Shown here one piece after another: positions 20,192-28,286 of a stretch of DNA of 64,000 bases. The stretch is from Anaeromassilibacillus sp. An250 (lineage in GTDB: Bacteria; Bacillota; Clostridia; Oscillospirales; Acutalibacteraceae). The stretch is taken from assembly GCF_002159845.1 (NCBI RefSeq), contig NZ_NFJK01000003.1:62001-126000 (forward strand), in the 5' to 3' direction. Position 1 is the stretch's first letter. Every line of letters starts with the position of its first letter. Below the pieces are notes generated by a model. The model searched no databases. It was given only the letters and a program-made list of their open reading frames with translations, and was not told the DNA's origin. Position numbers and translations under genes: made by a program.

Positions 20192-22132
20192 TTATTTCTC
20201 CTTGATCTCGCCGTTCCGGTACGCTTTCAGCAGTTCGGTGAGCTCTTCGATCTGTTGGGCGACCTGCTTGCCGTTGTCCGTATCGCCAACGGTTAGGCGG
20301 CGGGGCATAATCTCCACAATCTGCATCGTGGGGGCGTTTTTGGAAAAATCCTGTTTGGCAAGCTCATACGGCTTGTGCTGCGCCAGCGCCAGATGGTGGG
20401 AATTGTAGATCAACGTATAGCCGCCTATGCCAGTCTGCTTCTGATAGGCTTTGGAAATGCCGCCGTCGATGATAAACAGCAGGCCGCCGGCTTTGATGGG
20501 GCTTTCCCCCTGCCGGATCTTCACCGGCACATGGCCGTTCACAATATGGGAATGCGCCGGGTCCAGGCCAAATTCCCGCAGGATTTTCTCGCACGTTTCG
20601 CGCTGTTCGATCAGATTGTAATAGGGGTTGCGCGCCTCGGTGTGCGTCTCCGGCTCCAAAATAAAATACCGTTCAAATGCGGCCATTTTGCTTTTGCCAA
20701 ACAGCGGGGATTTGGGCCCGCACCAAAGATACCAGAGGAAGTCGCTCGCATTGCGCTGCTCTTCCGACCCGGGCGCTGCGAAATATGCGCGGCGCACCTG
20801 CGTGTCGATATAGTCCAAGTACTCCTTGCCGGAAAGGGTTTTATCCCCGATGGATACCGTATCAAATTCCCCATCTTCCGTCATCAAAATGCAGCCGTGA
20901 TACAGCAGATTGGAGTTCACACATTTGTACATGCTGCCATGCGAATAGAGGAACCGGATATGCTTGCGCAATTTCTCGCTGTGTGAGAACGAGAGGGCCA
21001 GGGTGTGGATCAGTTCTTCCTCTGCGGGCGTAAGCTCTAAAGGATGCTCTGGCGAAACCGTGGGGAAGAGGCGGTCGGTCAGCGGATAGGTGGTTTCCCC
21101 AATGGTGATGGTGCCGTTCTGGAAATCAATTTTATCCAGCAAAACCCGGTCTTCCATCTGGTACTCCGGATGCCGGGCGATCAATTGTCCCTCCAGCTTG
21201 AATTGGATGATGGCAATGGCCTTGTGCATCTTTGCCGCCAGCGGGATATCCACCGGGTCGTAGGTGTTTTCGTCCAGAATGTGCGGGGTGAAGATGGTGC
21301 ATGGGTCGTCCTGATAGACTTCCGCTGCAAACATGGACAGCGCGCGCAGGTTGATGCCATAGCCGTCCTCCAATAGGTCGAAATTGTTGTAGCTGATGCC
21401 GAGCCGGACCACATTCGCAACCAGCGCCAGATTGCCTGTGGCCGCGCCCATCCAGGAAACGTCGTGGTTGCCCCATTCGATGTCCACATCGTGAAAGCCC
21501 ATCAGTTCGTCCATCACCAGATCGGCATGCGGTCCGCGGTCGAAGATATCGCCGATGATATGGAGCATGTCGATGCTGCATTGGCGGATCAGGCGGCTGA
21601 TGGTGATGATGAATTTTTCCGCCATGCCCGTGCGGGTGATGGAATGGATGATTTCACCGTAATATTGCTCTTTGGTGTCCTCCGTGTCCGCATGGAGCAA
21701 TTCGTCGATGACATAGGCGAAGGTTTCCGGCATCTTTTTGCGGACCTTGGAGCGGGTGTATTTGGAGGCAACCGTTTTGCATACCTGTACCAGGCGGTAA
21801 ATGGTGATTTCACACCATTCGCAGTAGGAATCGTCCCCTGTATCCTTTTGGGAGAGCACCTGCTCCGGGGCGTATACCAGATTGGCGAGCTCTTCCCGCT
21901 CGCGCAGGCTCACCGATTTTTGGAACAGCCATTCGATTTTATCCCGGGTGATGCCGGAGGCGCTGTTTAACAGATAGCCAAACGCTTCGGATTCGCCATG
22001 CAGGTCGCTGAAAAAATACTCTGTCCCCTTGGGCAGGCAGAGGATTGCATTCAAATTGATGATTTCAGAAGCAGCAGCGTCGGCATTGGGGTATTCCCGT
22101 GCCAACAGGCGCAGATAATGCGGATCGGTCAT
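20192..22132 (-). CDS. fbp: Fructose-1,6-bisphosphatase, class III
   Basis: About 646 residues, the length of the Firmicutes class III enzyme that makes fructose-6-phosphate in gluconeogenesis. It carries a calcineurin-like metallophosphatase core: FFSDLHGESEAF, HIIGDIFDRGPHADLVMDEL, WGNHDVSWMGAA and later IVNGHVPVK. An ATG six bases upstream (22138) abuts the GGTGG site; the ATG at 22132 has better spacing from AAGGTGG. The gene stands alone on the minus strand. Confidence 0.95.
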   Translation of the reverse strand: MTDPHYLRLLAREYPNADAAASEIINLNAILCLPKGTEYFFSDLHGESEAFGYLLNSASGITRDKIEWLFQKSVSLREREELANLVYAPEQVLSQKDTGDDSYCEWCEITIYRLVQVCKTVASKYTRSKVRKKMPETFAYVIDELLHADTEDTKEQYYGEIIHSITRTGMAEKFIITISRLIRQCSIDMLHIIGDIFDRGPHADLVMDELMGFHDVDIEWGNHDVSWMGAATGNLALVANVVRLGISYNNFDLLEDGYGINLRALSMFAAEVYQDDPCTIFTPHILDENTYDPVDIPLAAKMHKAIAIIQFKLEGQLIARHPEYQMEDRVLLDKIDFQNGTITIGETTYPLTDRLFPTVSPEHPLELTPAEEELIHTLALSFSHSEKLRKHIRFLYSHGSMYKCVNSNLLYHGCILMTEDGEFDTVSIGDKTLSGKEYLDYIDTQVRRAYFAAPGSEEQRNASDFLWYLWCGPKSPLFGKSKMAAFERYFILEPETHTEARNPYYNLIEQRETCEKILREFGLDPAHSHIVNGHVPVKIRQGESPIKAGGLLFIIDGGISKAYQKQTGIGGYTLIYNSHHLALAQHKPYELAKQDFSKNAPTMQIVEIMPRRLTVGDTDNGKQVAQQIEELTELLKAYRNGEIKEK

Positions 22133-22216
22133 AAACATCCACCTTTCCGGTCTTTTTTCTCATGCTACCACAGGCTGGAAGCCGGTGCAAGCCCTTTCCC
22201 GATAGATTGGGAAAAA

Positions 22217-23020
22217 TTAACAGAGGCGCTCCCTGTTCGTGGAGGAGAAGAGGGCATCCGCCCGCGGTTTGCCGTTGGGAAGGGCGGGCTCCAGGAATTC
22301 GGTCATATTTTCCCAATAGCGTTTGGGCATATGGGTCATGCGGCATTTGGGGTTGTACCGCCCTTCAATCCCAATGGTATGGTAAAACTGTTTCCAAAGG
22401 GCGCGGAATTGCCGTTCCGTTTCATCCGGCTCTTCCAACGAAAAATGTTCCATGGGGATGATCGCATCCTGGCCCGGGCGGTGGACCAGCGCCATGTGAT
22501 GGGTCTTGTCATAGATCAAGAAGGTTTCCGCGTTGAAACGGCTGCTGAAATGCTCCAGGATTAAAGGAAGCACGCGGTTTTTCGGGGTGATGATGGCGGC
22601 CAGCGTGCCGTTTTGTTCGGAAAAGCGGAGAAACCCGGTTAATAGATGGGCTTCATGGCCAGCGGAAAAGGCCGCTTTGCGCAGTGTGCTGACCGTATCG
22701 TCGGCAAGCCAGCTCGTGACCTGCGCGCCATGCCGGTACCCCATGCGGATAAAGCGGTAGAGCAGGCGTTCCCGTTCCGGAAGGCAGGTGAGGAAACCGG
22801 TTTCCACCAACTCGCGGGCTTCCGGGGAGATTTTGCGGGAGAGGGATGTGTAGACGCGCTCCGCACGGTCAGGATCGGTTCCAATCCATTTTTCCGGGTA
22901 TAAGGACACCTGTGCTTCTTCCTCGGACAGAATTTGCACAGGGACCTCCCGCCGGACATAGCTTTCAAAAACACAGCAAAGAAAGCCGTCGAAGCTTCCG
23001 TCGTAGCGATAGGCAACCAT
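22217..23020 (-). CDS. Probable DNA-repair protein, TIGR03915/DUF4130 family
   Basis: 267 residues. It opens YRYDGSFDGFLCCVFESYVR and has FSEQNGTLAAIITPKNRVLP and KRYWENMTEFLEP near the end, typical of the family always paired with the radical SAM protein encoded just upstream. The family is linked by name to uracil-DNA glycosylase-like repair enzymes. Two bases separate it from the upstream gene, so they are co-transcribed, and a LexA-like box precedes the pair. The biochemical activity is not established. Confidence 0.85.
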   Translation of the reverse strand: MVAYRYDGSFDGFLCCVFESYVRREVPVQILSEEEAQVSLYPEKWIGTDPDRAERVYTSLSRKISPEARELVETGFLTCLPERERLLYRFIRMGYRHGAQVTSWLADDTVSTLRKAAFSAGHEAHLLTGFLRFSEQNGTLAAIITPKNRVLPLILEHFSSRFNAETFLIYDKTHHMALVHRPGQDAIIPMEHFSLEEPDETERQFRALWKQFYHTIGIEGRYNPKCRMTHMPKRYWENMTEFLEPALPNGKPRADALFSSTNRERLC

Positions 23021-23022
23021 GG

Positions 23023-24342
23023 TCAGGCCTCCTTTTGGGCAAGTTCCGGAAAGGCAACCGGCGCTTGTGGTTCTGTCGTGGGGGATGGGGTGAAAAAGGA
23101 GAGCTGTTCCGGGACATCCTGTGCCGCAAGTTTCTGTTTTTCCTCGGAGATCAGGGCGCGCAGGACGCTCTCTGGGGTAAAGCGCAATCCCTCCCGCATC
23201 TTTCCGGAACAGGTGATGAAATACTGCGCGCGCTTTAAGACCACGCCGATCTTCTTCAGGCCGTCGAAGTCGAGGGAACGGCAGCGGCGCGCTGCCCGGA
23301 TACGCTGGGCGCTGCGCACGCCGATCCCTGGAACGCGCAATAGCATCTCATACGGGGCGGTATTGATTTCCACCGGGAACTGTTCCATATGGTTGACCGC
23401 CCAACCGCATTTGGGGTCCACCAGGGGGTGGAAGTTTGGATGCTGGCCGTCCAAAAGCTCGCCGGCGGTGAAACCGTAGAAGCGGAGCAGCCAATCCGCC
23501 TGGTAGAGCCGGTGTTCCCGCAGGAGCGGCGGTTTTGTCCCCTTGGGGGGCAGTAGGGCATTTTCCGAGACCGGCATATAAGCGGAGTAAAAAACACGCC
23601 GCAGGCCATACTTCCTATAAAGCCCCTCGGTCAGGCGGAGGATATTCCAGTCTGTGTCCGGGGTGGCGCCGATAATCATCTGTGTGCTCTGGCCGGCAGG
23701 GGCGAATTTCGGCGTACTGCGGTACCGTATCAAGTCGTAGCGTGTCTCCTGGATTTTGCCTGCGATCAAGCCCATCGGCTGTAAGATAGAACGCTTCGAT
23801 TTGTCCGGCGCAAGCAGCTTGAGGCTTCGCTCGGAGGGCAGTTCAATGTTCACGCTCATGCGGTCCGCGAGCATTCCGAGAAGCGTCAGGAGCCGGTCGT
23901 CCGCGCCGGGGATGGCCTTGACGTGGATATACCCCCGGAACCCATATTCCTCCCGCAGAAGGCGCAGGGTTTGAATCAACAGCTCGCAGGTATAGTCGGG
24001 GTTTTTGATGACGGCAGAGCTTAAAAATAGCCCTTCAATATAATTGCGCCGGTAAAACCCAATAGTCAGGTCGGCCAGTTCGCGCGGGGTAAATGTGGCC
24101 CGCGGCGTGTCATTGGACCGGCGGTTTACACAGTATTGGCAGTCGTATATGCAGGCATTGGTCATCAGAACCTTTAATAGGGAGATACACCGTCCGTCGG
24201 ATGCGAAGCTGTGGCAGATACCCATTTTCACAGCGCTGCCCAGTTTCCCGGACTTCCCGCCGCGGTCGATTCCGCTGGAGGTGCAGGCCACGTCGTATTT
24301 GGCGGCGTCGGTCAGGATGGTCAGTTTTTCAATGGTTGTCAT
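23023..24342 (-). CDS. Putative DNA modification/repair radical SAM protein (TIGR03916)
   Basis: 439 residues. The radical SAM cluster motif CxxxCxxC is seen in NACIYDCQYCVNR (residues near 70). A C-terminal helix-hairpin-helix (LLRVPGIGVRSAQRIRAAR) suggests DNA binding. The start MTTIEKLTILTDAAKYDVAC and GICHSFASDGRCISLLKVL are hallmarks of the family. It is first in a two-gene operon with the TIGR03915 protein, expressed from a TTGACT/TATACT promoter with a LexA-like box just downstream of the expected transcription start. Confidence 0.9.
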   Translation of the reverse strand: MTTIEKLTILTDAAKYDVACTSSGIDRGGKSGKLGSAVKMGICHSFASDGRCISLLKVLMTNACIYDCQYCVNRRSNDTPRATFTPRELADLTIGFYRRNYIEGLFLSSAVIKNPDYTCELLIQTLRLLREEYGFRGYIHVKAIPGADDRLLTLLGMLADRMSVNIELPSERSLKLLAPDKSKRSILQPMGLIAGKIQETRYDLIRYRSTPKFAPAGQSTQMIIGATPDTDWNILRLTEGLYRKYGLRRVFYSAYMPVSENALLPPKGTKPPLLREHRLYQADWLLRFYGFTAGELLDGQHPNFHPLVDPKCGWAVNHMEQFPVEINTAPYEMLLRVPGIGVRSAQRIRAARRCRSLDFDGLKKIGVVLKRAQYFITCSGKMREGLRFTPESVLRALISEEKQKLAAQDVPEQLSFFTPSPTTEPQAPVAFPELAQKEA

Positions 24343-24357
24343 AGAAAACCCTTCTTA

Positions 24358-24371
24358 TAAACATATGTTCG
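24358..24371. promoter_or_regulatory. LexA-like SOS box
   Basis: On the minus strand CGAACATATGTTTA matches the Gram-positive LexA consensus CGAACRNRYGTTYG at 13 of 14 positions. It lies between the -10 of the radical SAM operon and its ATG, where bound LexA would block transcription. Confidence 0.7.
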
Positions 24372-24379
24372 ATACAAAC

Positions 24380-24408
24380 AGTATAAGGAACTTTTCTGCC
24401 AAAGTCAA
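24380..24408 (-). promoter_or_regulatory. Promoter of the radical SAM / TIGR03915 operon
   Basis: On the minus strand: TTGACT, 17-base spacer, TATACT, 38 bases upstream of the ATG. Confidence 0.75.
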
Positions 24409-24415
24409 GCGGAAA

Positions 24416-24444
24416 TTGCAACCATTGCCGATTTGCGTTATAAT
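24416..24444 (+). promoter_or_regulatory. Promoter of the C_GCAxxG_C_C gene
   Basis: TTGCAA, 17-base spacer, TATAAT, diverging from the radical SAM promoter. The leader to the ATG at 24541 is about 90 bases. Confidence 0.7.
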
Positions 24445-24540
24445 TTTAGAAACAAACCGATTGGACAGGTTCTGTTTTGCAAAACTCCATGGATGGTTTT
24501 GATCGGATTCCTGTCCAAACATTCGGAAGGAGAAATCAAG

Positions 24541-24993
24541 ATGGGCGATAAGGCAGAGAGGGCAAAGGCCCTCTTTCTGGAAGGATACAATTGCACACAG
24601 GCGGTGGTCGGCGCTTTTGCGGAAGAGATCGGCATGGATTTTGACACCGCCGTCCGCTTGGCCTCCGGCTTTGGCGGGGGTATGGGACGCTTGCGGCAGG
24701 TATGCGGCACAGTCTCGGGCATGGTGTTTGTCGCAAGTGCGAAACTTGGCTACACGGACCCAAAGGCCAAAGTGGAAAAGAAAGAGCTCTATCAGGAGAT
24801 TCAACGGCTGGCGGAGTGCTTCCGCAAGGAAAACGGCTCGATTGTGTGTGCGGAATTATTGGCAGGGGTCAAGGACGCAGACAATTCCCCGGTTCCAAGC
24901 GAACGGACAGCGGAATACTATAAAAAGCGCCCATGCCCGGAGTTGGCAGCATGTGCGGCGCGGATTTTGGAGGACTGCGAATGGATACGGTGA
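24541..24993 (+). CDS. C_GCAxxG_C_C family redox-type protein
   Basis: 150 residues. It has Cys in EGYNCTQAVVGAF, the Gly-rich ASGFGGGMGRLRQVCGTVSG, CAELLAG and a Cys-rich end (PCPELAACAARILEDC), the layout of the C_GCAxxG_C_C family, thought to be redox-active or metal-binding. GGAAGGAG precedes this ATG; an ATG at 24433 lies inside the promoter and is unlikely. It overlaps the next gene by 13 bases. Confidence 0.85.
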   Translation: MGDKAERAKALFLEGYNCTQAVVGAFAEEIGMDFDTAVRLASGFGGGMGRLRQVCGTVSGMVFVASAKLGYTDPKAKVEKKELYQEIQRLAECFRKENGSIVCAELLAGVKDADNSPVPSERTAEYYKKRPCPELAACAARILEDCEWIR

Positions 24994-25445
24994 CGCTCTA
25001 TCGGATCAATTGTTACCATGCCCCGCGCGAGGAGTTGATCGGAGAGAGTTTTTCTCTGGTGCCCTGGGATGAAGACGACGCCACCATGAAGGGCGAGGAC
25101 GACGGGGGAAAAGATTATGAATTGCCAAAGGGCTATGAATTGAGTGCAGAGGACGGCGTGCCGGTGATCTTGAATCCGGATGGGCGGCCCTGTAGTTTGC
25201 AGGGGCATAACGGGTGCCCGCTGCTGATCGACGAGGCCAAAAAGCTTGCGATCCTGGTGGAGCGCGATAAGAAGATCCTGCGCCAGAGGGAACTTGCCCA
25301 TCTGACCCGCGCACAGCTGGCGGAGCGGTTAGAGGTTTCACAAGCGTTGCTGTATCAATGGGAGCACTGTGAAGTGGAGCCGGATGTCCGCACGCTGAAG
25401 CGCATCGCGGATATTTTGCAATGCGAGATCTTGGAATTGATCTAA
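24981..25445 (+). CDS. HTH (XRE) protein with an uncharacterised N-terminal region
   Basis: 154 residues. The first 100 (YRINCYHAPREELIGESFS, then acidic WDEDDATMKGEDDGG) match nothing I recognise. The C-terminal 50 are an XRE helix-turn-helix (LTRAQLAERLEVSQALLYQW, RTLKRIADILQCEI). TTGGAGGA precedes the ATG inside the C_GCAxxG gene, and the overlap implies co-translation. It may regulate its partner or carry a metabolite-sensing N-terminus; neither is shown. Confidence 0.75.
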   Translation: MDTVTLYRINCYHAPREELIGESFSLVPWDEDDATMKGEDDGGKDYELPKGYELSAEDGVPVILNPDGRPCSLQGHNGCPLLIDEAKKLAILVERDKKILRQRELAHLTRAQLAERLEVSQALLYQWEHCEVEPDVRTLKRIADILQCEILELI

Positions 25446-25480
25446 ACCGAGGCTACGTGGAAATTCATAACGACAACGAA

Positions 25481-25535
25481 ACATAAAAGGAAGCTGCGGA
25501 GGATGTTCCTTCGCAGCTTCCTTTTATGTTTTTTT
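25481..25535. terminator. Long bidirectional terminator
   Basis: ACATAAAAGGAAGCTGCG pairs perfectly with CGCAGCTTCCTTTTATGT around a 13-base loop and is followed by a run of seven or more T. It serves the convergent gene at 25524 too. Confidence 0.93.
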
Positions 25536-25916
25536 AATAAATTCTGTATGGCAAACCGGGCAGGTAATCTGAATTTTCCCTTTTCCACGCGGAACGCGCA
25601 GTGTACTTTTGCAATTGGGGCATTTGTAATACCGATGGGTCTTGGAATCCTTGAACCGGGCCTTTTTCTTCTGAAACCAGCTTTTAATGGGATTCCAGAA
25701 CGCTAAAAATTTGAGGTTTTCCTGGTAGCGTCTTGCTGTGTTGCGAGAAAGCATGCGGAATAGGCACAAAATTAAAACGGCCAGCGCAAGCAGGCGGAAA
25801 ATCCATAGGCCAGTAAGAGGGGCAAAGAAAATGAGAATCAGATAAACAATCAGTAAAGCAACCCCCAACTGATCCGGGCCGTACCGCCCTATCATAAACC
25901 TTCTCAACCAATCCAA
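25524..25916 (-). CDS. Small membrane protein with C-terminal zinc ribbon
   Basis: 130 residues. Two hydrophobic segments (about 17-35 and 38-56: LGVALLIVYLILIFFAPL, LWIFRLLALAVLILCLF) are followed by a basic stretch and a zinc ribbon of two CxxC knuckles (KCPNCKSTLRVP and ITCPVCHTEF). The start is TTG at 25916 with GAGAAGG eight bases upstream. Proteins of this layout are common in Clostridia and uncharacterised. Confidence 0.75.
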   Translation of the reverse strand: MDWLRRFMIGRYGPDQLGVALLIVYLILIFFAPLTGLWIFRLLALAVLILCLFRMLSRNTARRYQENLKFLAFWNPIKSWFQKKKARFKDSKTHRYYKCPNCKSTLRVPRGKGKIQITCPVCHTEFIKKT

Positions 25917-25962
25917 ATTGTGAACCTTCTCTCTTGTGGAAATTCTGTATCCATTAGTCTAA

Positions 25963-26832
25963 ACGTTTCACAGGGCGATTTCAATACGAATTTGTAAACA
26001 ATATAATGCGATCGTAAACCTGCAGCCCATCTCCGAGAAAGATCAGCTGAGCATGGTCATCGCAGAGGCGAAGGAAGTCCTGGATAACCTGGATGAATAC
26101 AGCAATGTTCAGGAAGAAAAGGACGCTTTGCAGGATGCGTATGACACAGCAGTTGCTGTTTACGAGAACGAAGAGGCAACGCAGGACGAGGTAGCAGAAG
26201 CAACGTTGAATCTGAACGCAGCTTTGGCAGTGATGCGCCGCGTACCGAGCAGAGATGCCCTGGCAGAGCTCGTGAATGAGATGAGCAACAAGGATCTGAG
26301 CAAGTATACCTCCGCTTCTGCTGCAGCGTTTAGAACCGCTTTGCAGGAAGCAAATGCGGGATTGGCAAATCCGAACCTCACGGAAGAAAAAGCAAAAGCT
26401 TTGATTGAGGGCCTTGAGACTGCGGAAGAGAACCTGAAGACCGTGTCCAAGGGCAGCGGCTCCGGTTCTTCCTCCACCTCTAATAGACGGCCTACAGCCA
26501 GCACGTCCGGAGAAGGCACAGCTGTAGCGGTGTCGAATGGGGCTTCTGCTGTTGCGAAGGCAGCATCTGTTGTTTCGGATACTACCATTAACTTCACGAT
26601 GAAGAGAGGCAGCGCGTACTGCTTCAAGATGACGGTTGTCAATGGCAGCAACCTGACGCCGAGCTTTACCGTTGGCAACGGCAATGTGCTGAAAACCCAG
26701 TTCGTGGCGAAGGTTGGCAATGACTACTACTACAGAGTGTATGCCACCGGTACGCCGGGCCAGAGCACGGGCGTTTATACGACCTTGCCGGGCCAGAACG
26801 CTGTGAAGCATTGCACCGTAACGGTCGGCTAA
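25963..26832 (+). pseudogene. 5'-truncated surface-protein remnant: FIVAR repeats plus shared C-terminal domain
   Basis: The frame is open from 25963 with no start codon, ribosome-binding site or signal peptide before the first ATG at 26053. What remains is the tail of a large secreted protein: two FIVAR-type helical repeats (KDQLSMVIAEAKEVLDNLDE; SRDALAELVNEMSNKDLSKY), a Ser/Gly linker and the 85-residue domain also ending the glycosidases at 38.7 and 46.6 kb. A TAA at 25960 closes the frame upstream. It looks like a gene end left by deletion or brought by recombination. A short intracellular product from 26053 is possible but unlikely. Confidence 0.7.
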
Positions 26833-26883
26833 TTGCTTCCATAGGCGCGAATGACCGTTATGCGTCTGATTGACGAATCAAAA

Positions 26884-26961
26884 GCAGGGGAAAAGCTTCC
26901 TCCCCTGTGAATATTAAGGACCCAGCCCCAGGAACTTCCTGGGACTGGGTCCTTGTTTTTT
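26884..26961 (+). terminator. Two-hairpin 3' flank of the remnant, including a terminator
   Basis: A first hairpin CAGGGG-loop-CCCCTG (26884-26907) is followed by a terminator hairpin AAGGACCCAG-CCCAGGAA / TTCCTGGG-CTGGGTCCTT and a T run ending at 26961. The same two-hairpin layout follows the genes ending at 38706 and 46653. Confidence 0.85.
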
Positions 26962-27157
26962 GCCGCATATCTCCAGATAGCAGCTTTTTCTCCCTGTATG
27001 GCTTTCGCCTGTACTTGTGGGATCTCCCCCGATATAGGGAAGGCAAAGCGTATAATAAGCGGATTATGTAGCTTTTGCCATTGGCGTATGCCAGCCAGAA
27101 AGTCCCCTTTTCCTTTAGCAAAAGTTTTCAGCTTACAGTTTTTCTTGTCAAATTGTG

Positions 27158-27186
27158 TTGATTCGCTTAAAAAAAGTATCTATAAT
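27158..27186 (+). promoter_or_regulatory. Promoter of the sugar-sensing operon
   Basis: TTGATT, 17-base spacer, TATAAT, 87 bases before the ATG at 27273. The stretch 26962-27157 shows no other feature I can support. Confidence 0.75.
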
Positions 27187-27272
27187 AAGACAAAGATAGC
27201 AAAAGGAACAAAAATCATGCCTTTGATTGAGAATCATAGAAACATTTAATTGTTAGAAATTGGAGAAAAAAC

Positions 27273-28271
27273 ATGAAATATTTTTTTGCAACTTTGAGTG
27301 CCGTCTTTGTTTTGTTGCTGGTGATGGTGGGATATACATACGTATCCGCAGCGCTTCCAGAGGAAAATGTTGCAGTTTTGGACGAACCTAAGGCACATAT
27401 CCAGCTGATTACACAGAATTCCAACGAACACTTCTGGTCTACCTTCAAGCGAGGGGCCCAGGATGCCGGCGTGGAGCAGAATGTCTATGTAGAATTTGCC
27501 GATGTGTCTGCGAAAGATCCAGGATTGATTGCCGAGGCGGCAGAGCAGGCGGTTTATTCGGCGGTGGATGGCCTAGCCCTACAAGCAGCGGATGAAGAAC
27601 GCACAGCGGAGGTGCTGCAACAGGCAGAACGCGCGCAAATCCCGGTTTTAACGTTTGAGAGCGACCTTTTCCCAACAACGGATATCCCGACTGTTGGGTC
27701 GAATAGCTATGATGCGGGATATTCTTTGGGCAGGATGGCCGTGCAAGCCTGCGATGGGAAGGCAACGGCGGTAATTTTGGTAGAGAGCGCTTTGGAAGAT
27801 ACCCCCTCTTCCTCGCGGAATTTAAAAGTGCAGGGGATTATGAATGCCCTTTCCGATACCCCGGGGATTGAGGTTGCACAAGTTTATCCTGTCAATGTTG
27901 AACATTTCGAGGTGGAAAAATCGACCAACGAAATTTTGGACGAACGCCCCGATGTGGACCTGATCTTGTGTACTGGTGAAACCAGTACGCCAGGGGTGGC
28001 CCAGGTGCTTGTAGATGCGAACCGGGTAGGGGATATCTGTGTAATTGGATATGGGGCTATGCCGCAAACACTCGATTATATTGAACGCGGGGTTATTTAC
28101 GGCTCTGTGTGCCCGGATGCCTATCAGATTGGCTATCAATCAGTCAAACAGCTCTGCCGGATGCTGGATGGGGAAACTGTGAGCAACTCGCTGAACACGA
28201 GCATGTACACGGTTACGGCAGATAATTTGGAAGAATTTCGGGAACAGACGGCACAACAAAATGTGGATTGA
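27273..28271 (+). CDS. Membrane-anchored periplasmic-type sugar-binding protein (XylFII-like sensor partner)
   Basis: 332 residues. One N-terminal hydrophobic segment (FFATLSAVFVLLLVMVGYTY) without a lipobox Cys is followed by a Peripla_BP_4-type domain (ITQNSNEHFWSTFKRGAQDA, SAVDGLALQAADEE, GSNSYDAGYSLGRMA, LILCTGETSTPGVAQVL). It lies 15 bases upstream of a LytS-type kinase. In Clostridium beijerinckii a similar protein, XylFII, binds D-xylose outside the cell and activates LytS; the same three-component logic is inferred here, with the ligand unknown. Confidence 0.8.
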   Translation: MKYFFATLSAVFVLLLVMVGYTYVSAALPEENVAVLDEPKAHIQLITQNSNEHFWSTFKRGAQDAGVEQNVYVEFADVSAKDPGLIAEAAEQAVYSAVDGLALQAADEERTAEVLQQAERAQIPVLTFESDLFPTTDIPTVGSNSYDAGYSLGRMAVQACDGKATAVILVESALEDTPSSSRNLKVQGIMNALSDTPGIEVAQVYPVNVEHFEVEKSTNEILDERPDVDLILCTGETSTPGVAQVLVDANRVGDICVIGYGAMPQTLDYIERGVIYGSVCPDAYQIGYQSVKQLCRMLDGETVSNSLNTSMYTVTADNLEEFREQTAQQNVD

Positions 28272-28286
28272 AGGAGGTGCATACCG

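Noticed and set aside
26053-26832. A normal 259-residue gene starting at ATG 26053
   Set aside because: No ribosome-binding site or signal peptide, homology continues upstream of the ATG, and all relatives are secreted giants.
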